Notes under the pieces: model-generated
Databases searched by the model: none
What the model was told of the DNA's origin: nothing
What the model saw: the letters and a program-made list of their open reading frames with translations, nothing else
NCBI GenBank assembly: GCA_015501605.1
Contig: JADNRZ010000060.1
Coordinates: 1-38,111 of the forward strand
DNA length: 38,111 nucleotides
Source: Panaeolus papilionaceus
Lineage: Eukaryota; Basidiomycota; Agaricomycetes; Agaricales
Reading direction: 5' to 3'
Part shown: in pieces, positions 31,481 to 38,111 of the stretch
Layout: every line of letters begins with the position of its first letter
Position numbering within the stretch: the first letter of the stretch is position 1
Position numbers and translations under genes: made by a program

Positions 31481-32040
31481 TGTTACGGTAGCCCGACGGG
31501 CGCTTGCGGTTAAGGCCTTTGAGCTAGTCGGAGTCGGTTCAGTCGTGCGACAGAGTTCGAGTATCGTTCTAAGAATGCCACTGCGTACGCACGCTACGCT
31601 GGTATTGTCTTAGAAGAGAGCGAGAAGAGTAAGATCGTCGTAGAAGTTGTTGTTCTATTCGAAGTTAAAGAACTAGCTAAAGAACAAGGGTATAAACTAC
31701 GGTGTTTATATAGATATCTAGCGAGGCTGTGTGTGTAAATGTCGAGTAGATAAGGTGAGAGATATATGAGTCACAAGTATGGTCCGCAGTAGAAATGAGT
31801 CATAAATGTGAGAGAGATGAGTAAGAAGGTGAGTCATAGATAGGAAAATGAAGTTGGAGCGACAGCGGAATGAAGGTGGAGTGGGAGTCAGAGATAGGAG
31901 GGAAAGGTGGGGCTCCGGAGATAGGAAATAGACGAAATATAAGTACAAAGAGAGATGATAGTACACGAAGATAAGATGAAGAGAGATAGTAGTCCAGATA
32001 AGATAAAGAGAAGATGAAGAAGAAAAGAGTCGACGTAACA
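31481..32040 (-). repeat. 5' LTR of the Gypsy element
   Basis: It is 560 bp with the same ends as the copy at 24172-24731. It differs by about a dozen substitutions and small indels, for example around 31725-31745 and 31855-31875. Confidence 0.93.
31667..31712 (-). promoter_or_regulatory. LTR core promoter: TATA box and predicted transcript start at the self-primer
   Basis: On the sense (minus) strand TATATAAA lies at 31712-31705. TAGCTAGTTCTTT begins 33 nt downstream at 31679, the normal distance from a TATA box to the transcript start. The predicted 5' end of the mRNA is therefore the sequence complementary to the primer binding site. Confidence 0.6.
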
Positions 32041-34899
32041 CTGCGGCACTGGGCAGTGCGAAGCTTTTCCTCAATACCGGGGAGCTCTGAGACGCAGACG
32101 GTTTGGCGATGGGGAAGGGGAATGCGTGACGGTAGCCAGATTTTGTGCTCCTCTGGTTTCCCGACCTCTCTCTGGTATAGAGGGAGCCCTGGTAGATAAA
32201 TGGGAAGATGCTGCTCCCAGTGCCGAATTCTTGAGGCAAGTTGATTTCTCTGTTCAATTAGACCCCCGCCTGCGAAGCCGTAGCCTTTGCCACGTCATTC
32301 TTTGCAAAACGTTGTAGACGTCGTCTAAAAGCAATGAGGGTTAAGCAGGTAAAATAGATAAGCCGGTGAAGGGACTTACTGAGATTCCTCGACCTCTAAT
32401 GCGGTTTTAACAAATACATCAGGGCTTATGGCCTTGTATGGTGCGCTGCCCCCCTTGAGACGCTCCTGCTCATCCATTGCCAACTCCCTCCTAGCCTCTG
32501 CCTCCGTCAATCCTGATTAACATGAATTAGTGCTGCTCGTAAAAAATATATATAGAAAGGGACAAACCGCTATCGTCCGCTTCATACGGACAGGCCTTCA
32601 CCTTTGGAATGGACGGGTCGTTGTCGTACTCCACGCATAGCGCTTCCCACTTATCCACCAGGCCCTTTCCAATTGCTTCAGAGAGACCCCGATGCGCCTC
32701 TACCTGGATGTTGCGGTTCGCGAGAGCAGCCCTGTATTTACGAAGAAGGGTGGGGCCCATAGAGGTGTACTTCATCCAGTTCCAATGGCTGAAGTGGCTA
32801 TCCAGCACGACGTGGCGTGTCCCCACCCCTGCGACTGTGTGGAGGTACCGATGGGGTTATGGAAACCCCAGACGCGCTCAGGGGTTTCCATGTCGGAGAG
32901 ACCAGCACCGACGATGTAGTTGAGGGAATACACCTGGTGATTTTCTGTCATGTGCATGGGCTCATGCAGCTTGGGAACGGCGGGGATGAGAGTGGTGTTG
33001 GGGGAAATGGCGAAAGCTGGGGGCCAGTCATCAGCGGACATTCGCTTGTCTAGGTTTTTAAACCATTGGCAGGCTATGTCGTAGCTGATGAGTACAACGG
33101 GGTGCTCCTTGAAGTCCTGGAGCGCCGATCCAAAGATAAAATCCATATTGGAATACCTGAATGGGGATTAGACGTGGTTATGCAAGCTAGGTATTATTGC
33201 TACACACCGTTCACCCTTTTGAAGATTCCCTATGGCCTGCAGTAGAACCATCTCAGACCTCCCACAAATCGCCCCTCCCACACCCGTATAGCGCAAACCC
33301 TTGGAAAACCGTGTATTGGCCTGAACAATGGCCTGGAACCCAACGCAGGAGCTAACCTGTTCCGATATATAGATGAGCTATAGGAGGGACTGAAAAGAGA
33401 ATTTGTATACGCACGTCTGCATCATTCGTGTGAGCTGCGACGAACTTCTCATAATCCTCGCGACCAATCATGTAGGCCCAGCCAACACCTAGCCCCGGGT
33501 CTTGGTCATAGTTTGATACAAGTTGATTCTTCAGGCGAAAATTAGCGTCCATTGCAATGAATGGTGTGTAGAGGTACCTTGGCGGCGGCGTGAGTGGAGG
33601 CAACGGGGAGAGGGCAAGGACCTACCTGGAATCCTGATGCACATGCCTCCAACCCTCTGGTAGATTTATGCCTGGATGTGGACACGATGGGCACTTCAGT
33701 CCCAACTCCCCCGGCTTGGTCTGGTCGGGACCCCCGGGGTCATGGGCGTGTCCTGCCCATTTCAGCAGCATGAGATGCCGCCATTGTAGCGACATTCTGA
33801 AAGCTCTCTGTAGCGAGATCGAAAGGGCTTTAGGCTAGTGTTGTCCGTGAGCTTGACGAGCCCATTGTAGAAGTCGTACAGGGCGGATTTGGTGGTGAGT
33901 GATAGCTTGTGGAGGTGGTTGAGAAGCTCGAAGGTAGCGCAGGTTTTGATGACCAGTTGGGATGCAGGGTAGAGACGACGACGGAGGAGTTGGATATGGC
34001 GCGGTTCACCCCAACCACAGCTGCAGTACTGTAGGTTGACCTCATGTATTCCATTGGTGTGAAGGACGAGTAGTGATTGGTGACAGGGGGAGGGGGAGGT
34101 GCAGTACATGCTGGCGTGATTCACGTGATCTTCAGCCCCAAAGAGGCCAATGTCACGGTTCAAAATGCCATCCATTCCAATGCTAAGCAAGCGGGTTAGT
34201 TTTAACCCAAGAAATTTGTAAGTGTAGGAGAAAATACCTGGATTCGGTGGAATGGTAGACGCTTGTGTTGCCGCACACAGCACTGCTTGCATGTCAGATC
34301 AGGCAGAAAGCATTCGGATTGGCACCTATATTCCGCAGGTCCTGGTTCGGCCTTCTTCATGGCAACACAGTCAGGGCATGAGTTGGTCTTGATGAAGTCG
34401 CCCTGTCCTGCAAACCGCAGGATTTCATCCAGATACGTGCTTCGTCGTAGATCCCTCCATACCACGTTAGGGCGTTTCTGAGGCGGAGATGAGCACTCTA
34501 TGACACACAGAACATAAGATTATGAGAAAAACGTACCGAAACCTGGGACCTTTTCTTGGTCTTCCTTTTTAACGGCTTAGCTGGTAGTAACACCCTATCC
34601 CTACAAGCACAACGCTTGAGTGCCGCTTCAAAGAGAGACCCGTTGGGATCCAACGCAAAGTTGTCATCCTCAGGGGGCTCCCAGTCGGTTGCTCCCTTCC
34701 ATGCTGTGTAAGATGGTATTGTAAAGGTGAAATTCTTGTTAGGTGCCTGGTACGACCCTCCTGCTCCCTGTTTGAAGGTATGGGCCTCGTGTGAGGTTGC
34801 GGTAAGGAGGGCATCGTCTCCGAAAGGAATATGAATACGGCGAGAGCCGCCTTCATTGGCTGAGCGGGTGTAGGAGTTTCTGTGAGACGAGCTTGACAT
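32041..34899 (-). pseudogene. KDZ transposase with CxC2-type cysteine cluster, frameshifted and truncated
   Basis: I read eight exons on minus: 34899-34537, 34495-34238, 34182-33626, 33577-33415, 33356-33208, 33156-32568, 32512-32380 and 32324-32041. Introns are 41-58 bp. Exon 2 carries the CxC2 cysteine cluster typical of KDZ transposases (CPDC, then C-X3-C, CKQCC, ending HKRLPFHRIQ). Exon 4 has MDANFRLK with the first catalytic Asp. Exon 6 has SYDIACQWFKN with the second Asp and PERVWGFHNP with the likely catalytic Glu. Exon 7 has GLTEAEARRELA. Matching protein continues only across frame changes at about 34155, 34128, 33800, 32830 and 32262, so the gene is broken. The C-terminus is lost where the Gypsy LTR begins. 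KDZ enzymes are DDE-type cut-and-paste transposases. Identity is confident; the first 41-bp intron is less so. Confidence 0.88.
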
Positions 34900-35438
34900 A
34901 GAGACGGTGGAGAGCTGATGTTGAGCGATGGGTGTTTCAGCGATGGTGATGAACGATTCATCCAACCCAAAAAGGCAAATATTCAAAGGCGTGATGTTAC
35001 GGGACAAGTGGACCGCCGGAACGAATCAACAAAGAATGCCCGCTATCAACAAGCATCATGATCAAGGGCAACTACATTCAACAGACCCACCATTCAACAA
35101 CTCCCCCCACCTCCTCCCTCAACGGGCACGTAGGGTCCCCCATACAGTCACGCTAAGGGACATTACTCTTCAAAATGTGAGCCTCTTTGCCCTTAATCCT
35201 ATCCCACCGCTTCTTCACGATTTCGCAATGCTGAGAAATACCCGGGCACGGGAATACGCTCAAATTGCAAATCAATGCTCAGAACCTGGCAGTGCTGCAT
35301 AGAAATACTCGGGCACGGGCATACGCTATCCCCACGCTGCCGGTTTTTTTTTATCACAATACCATTTAACCCTCCACCCCCCGCCCTCCCGTTAACATCG
35401 ATGAAAGGCTGCTATAGATCGTTGCAACCCCGGAGAAA
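34900..35438. promoter_or_regulatory. Bidirectional promoter region of the KDZ and TET/JBP genes, with 27-bp direct repeats
   Basis: The two genes start 540 bp apart and point away from each other. Two nearly identical 27-bp direct repeats, AGAAATACCCGGGCACGGGA and following at 35234-35260 and its counterpart at 35301-35327, are spaced 67 bp apart. They contain the CpG-bearing core CGGGCACGGG. They could bind a regulator of both genes or be remnants of a short tandem duplication. Confidence 0.5.
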
Positions 35439-36993
35439 ATGCCTGAGGTAGGATTAATCCTATAACGACGTAGTAAATACTACAATTTATACCGATGCTG
35501 ATTGACACCCACAGGAATATATACTTGCTGATCATCCCGATTTTTGCATTTCAGCACTGGCTGAGGCGGCCAACCAATTCGCATATGAATATTCCGATGA
35601 TCTTGCTGATTTATCACCACTGACTTCCCCAGATTCATCCCCTAATGGTAGCCCCAGGACCCCCACGTTAGCACTCACCCCACCCCCACCCACGCCCCTA
35701 CCCCTCAACCCAGCCTTTGGGGCTCAGACACCTGCGATGACGAGCCCAAGACCAGAGCCTGCCAATGCCAGGGAGAAGAGAAAAGCAGCCAAGAAAGAAA
35801 AGGGGAGAGCCCACAGGTGCAAGCAACGCGCAATGCAGAGAGAGGCGGATTCCTACACCCCGTCGCGTCAAAAGGCCGAACAGAGGTACCTGTTTGTTCA
35901 CCCCCCAACCGTGTCGGCAACTAACACGGCGTCCCTCTCAACAACCAAGGGCAGCTTCATTGCTGGACGGTCCCCTTATGAAAGCGGAAGGCTACACGGG
36001 CTGAATGAGCTCGTTGGACCAGGCTCTACCTTTAAATTCCGGCTAATAGAGTGGGATGGACGGTACGTGATGCTACATCCCTAAATGCCACAATTTCAAT
36101 AAAAATACTTCACTTCTAGGACATCCACGCCCATTTCGGACAAAGAAGGCCGCGTTATTGGGGTGCTGGCAGGGAGACCGGAGGATGATCGATGGGACCA
36201 GCTCATGGAAAGGGCAGCACAGGCCCTGCAGGAGGCGGGTACGGTTTTGGGGAGGGCCACTCATCACCGACAAGGCGCATTCCCCACCATTACAGGGGGG
36301 GTTTCGCATGGGGGTGGTCAGACCCAGCCTGGAAATCTCCGTATGCCACCTGTGAAGGACGCTTTGTTTCAAGGCTTGAATTCTGAGGAACCTTTTAGGC
36401 GAATAGCAGGGTTTGGATCCTGTGAGTCGTCTACAAACCACCCCCCACCCAGTACTCATTTTTATAGCCGTCTTCGCTACCTGGGCTCCAAAACTTTATG
36501 AATATTATCGCACCACCAAGGAGAAGCTTAAGCAGAAGTACCCCGGCCTCTCTTGGCCTTTCCCTGGGAGTGTCTTCAGCGCCATCACCTACAACCTTGG
36601 GCCCTCTACCATCTGCTTACCCCACGCAGACTTCGCCAACCTCCCCTTCGGCTGGTGCTCTGTTACAGCCCTGGGCTCTTTTGACCATACCAAGGGAGGT
36701 CATCTTGTGCTTTGGGATTGCGGTATTGTCATTCAATTTCCCCCTGGCTCCACCATCCTCTTTCCTCTGCCCTCATCGCCCACTCCAACACCCCTATTGA
36801 TGGGCATGAAACCCGGTACTCAGTGACGCAATATACGGCTGGGGGGATTTTAGATGGGTTTGAATTTGGTTTTAAAAACCAAGGCCTCATACATAGCGTC
36901 ATTCGCCAAAGCCGACAGGCCCGGGATCTTGGAGCCGATGAACAACCGCTGGTCCTGGGGCCTATCCCTCTTTCGAACCTTACCAAGTTTTAA
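35439..36993 (+). pseudogene. Fungal TET/JBP family 2OG-Fe(II) dioxygenase, one frameshift in the catalytic domain
   Basis: Exons are 35439-35447, 35515-36062, 36120-36421 and 36468-36993, with introns of 67, 57 and 46 bp, encoding about 461 residues. The N-terminal third is acidic and Pro-rich, then strongly basic (about residues 80-110). The oxygenase part carries PHADFANLPFGWC with the iron-binding HxD (about H339, D341), GGHLVLWD, FPPGSTILFP, then IAHSNTP with the distal His and HETRYSVTQY with the Arg that binds 2-oxoglutarate. Between FP and SALIAH the frame changes by one base near 36761-36769, so the distal His and Arg are out of frame. Family members oxidise 5-methylcytosine or thymine in DNA. 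All catalytic residues are present across the break, so the change is either recent or an assembly error. The gene lies head to head with a KDZ transposase. Confidence 0.87.
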
Positions 36994-37674
36994 AAATGTA
37001 GTCTAAACCCAGCTCCTGTATGAATTTCTGAAATATATATATATATATACACATTCATCTACATATCCCAACTCCGATTTCTGTGCTATGATGGCTATAA
37101 CGATCAATTGGGTCCTGTCTGACCTGGCCAAAGGTTGGAGGTAGACCGTTGACACTGCGTGGTGATTTCGGGATGATACCAAAAATGGATATGTTCGTTT
37201 TGCTATTTCTATGAGTATCCTTTATTTTCTCCGTATAAAATTGAAACAGTGTACTTATGTGACAGAAAGGAATGTATTTTATACAAAATTTTGGAGGTGT
37301 GTGCACCAATAATGTGCCCAAAAAGCATGCGACGTTCTACGTGCACATCAGTATTGAAACACACAAGACTTCCCATTCAGTTGCTACCACCACATCCAAC
37401 AAGATGGTGACAACGGCCAAATCTCACAAATCTCATCATATAATATACCTAAATTATTTTGAGTATACATATATCATGCTACTGAAGCACTCCTGTAAGA
37501 GCATGGGGTACAATCTATCAACAAACCCATGAAGGGCGGCCTCCTCTGGTATCTTAATTCGAGATCAATGCCCAATTAAGTTACCTGTTCTATATTTAGA
37601 TTAGCGCAATTCTCACTTCAGACTCGGACACTGCTTATATAGGTGGCTTCTTGCCCAGCAGTCGCTATCCACTA
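36994..37674. other. Non-coding stretch after the TET/JBP gene
   Basis: It is AT-rich, with a TA microsatellite at about 37031-37050. No convincing reading frame or transposon end was found. The right part, from about 37560, is probably the promoter side of the gene at 37675. Confidence 0.4.
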
Positions 37675-38111
37675 ATGCCTAAGACAAAGCTAAAACCACA
37701 CAGCAAATTAAGCGTGAAAGCTATGCAAGGTGTGAACCATGCTGCATGGCTCTTTTGGTGCAATGCACCTATCATTTTGCTGCCACTAATTAGGCTTGAA
37801 TTACAAATTAGAAACTGTGACGCCGAGCGTGAAAAAGCTAGAAATCGTGCCCAGAGGTAAGGGTCAAATTTTCAATACTGAAGAGTAGTATGCTTAAATT
37901 CCAGTAGACGAAGAGCAGCGGAGACTCCCAACAGGCTGATTTAAGACGAAAGCGCCATTCAGAAGCCCAAGCCCGCTATCGCGAACGAAACCGCTTGCAG
38001 CTAAAGACTCAGTCATGGCAGTACTGGTATGTAAGAGCACACCTTGGGCATTCCTCACTTTCTTAATATATCTACACTTGAATTCTCTAGACGAAATAAG
38101 GTGTGGCAACA
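37675..38111 (+). CDS. Highly basic, helix-forming protein, partial at the window edge
   Basis: ATG at 37675 opens an exon ending at 37856 before GTAAGG. The best-fitting second exon starts at 37946 after TTAAG (the codon is split 2+1) and reads ARNRAQ followed by RRKRHSEAQARYRERNR. It continues to about 38028-38033 before a GTATGT or GTAAGA donor. Two nearer acceptors (37904, 37907) lead to early stops. The Arg-rich helix with regular spacing resembles basic regions seen in short, Arg-rich proteins of mushrooms that I recall only as unnamed; DNA binding like a bZIP basic region is possible but unproven. Exon 1 includes a hydrophobic stretch (IILLPLI). Its position after TET/JBP suggests it may be part of the same mobile element. 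The end is cut off. Confidence 0.4.

Larger units (their letters stand above)
24172..32040 (-). mobile_element. Chromodomain Gypsy (Ty3-type) LTR retrotransposon, decayed
   Basis: Two 560-bp LTRs with TGTTACG...CGTAACA ends flank 6.7 kb read on the minus strand in the order gag with zinc knuckle, protease, reverse transcriptase, RNase H, integrase and chromodomain, then an extra ORF. That order and the chromodomain identify a chromovirus-type Gypsy element. Gag and pol are broken by at least ten frame changes; the extra ORF is intact. The LTRs differ at about a dozen positions. The flanks GGTAG (24167-24171) and CTGCG (32041-32045) do not form a target duplication. On the 32041 side the LTR abuts the coding sequence of the KDZ transposase. 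Autonomous activity is unlikely. Confidence 0.93.
32041..36993. mobile_element. KDZ-type DNA transposon body carrying a TET/JBP gene (ends not found)
   Basis: A KDZ transposase pseudogene on minus and a TET/JBP dioxygenase gene on plus diverge from a shared 540-bp region. Published comparative work on mushroom genomes describes expanded TET/JBP genes linked to Kyakuja, Dileera and Zisupton (KDZ) transposons, and this pair fits. The left side is cut by the Gypsy LTR at 32040. Terminal repeats on the right are not seen before the window ends, and the basic-protein gene at 37675 may also belong to the element. Confidence 0.6.

Noticed and set aside
24167..32045. Possible 5-bp target duplication of the Gypsy element
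   Set aside because: The flanks are GGTAG and CTGCG and do not match.

Overview
The window reads as nuclear DNA of an agaricomycete (mushroom-forming) basidiomycete. Genes have many short GT-AG introns (about 41-75 bp). The gene families are basidiomycete ones: a lineage-expanded multi-pass membrane protein family, an NLR-type STAND ATPase, KDZ DNA transposons and a fungal TET/JBP dioxygenase. There is one clean housekeeping gene, a Chs4/Skt5-like chitin synthase regulator (14084-17983, minus). Most of the rest is transposable elements and their wreckage. Assignments come from reading translations and recalled family motifs; no database was searched.

Layout. 1-1065: 3' part of a membrane-protein gene. 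3072-3173: orphan first exon of a paralogue, cut off by a 4.8-kb foldback element (3203-7994). That element has two nearly identical 2,085-bp inverted arms carrying arrays of the palindrome ATTTCCGCGGAAAT. 8311-10054: a second, unassigned element with about 155-bp terminal inverted repeats and a 5-bp target duplication. 11940-13069: a truncated NLR-type ATPase with a degenerate P-loop, followed by a relic exon of a second copy. 14084-17983: the skt5/chs4-like gene. 20543-21122: a small uncharacterised membrane-anchored protein gene, possibly longer. 22734-24171: two tandem left ends related to the foldback ends, with G-rich repeats behind them. 24172-32040: a chromodomain Gypsy LTR retrotransposon on the minus strand, with broken gag and pol but an intact extra ORF. 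32041-36993: a KDZ transposase pseudogene (minus) back to back with a TET/JBP oxygenase gene (plus). 37675-end: a partial gene encoding a highly basic protein.

How it fits together. The most interesting part is the KDZ transposase and TET/JBP pair, a DNA transposon carrying its own candidate DNA-base oxidising enzyme. In the same window a family of terminal repeats recurs at 3203/7994, 22734 and 23750. They share a bipartite structure with a 36-bp first module and palindromic cores whose bases vary from element to element. In the foldback the palindromes lie 32, 42 or 52 bp apart, close to whole turns of the double helix, which suggests cooperative binding sites on one DNA face. Linking these ends to the KDZ transposase is inference. 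Frameshifts are frequent in the mobile genes (KDZ about five, Gypsy at least ten, TET/JBP one) and absent from skt5, so decay is the simplest reading, although assembly indels cannot be excluded.
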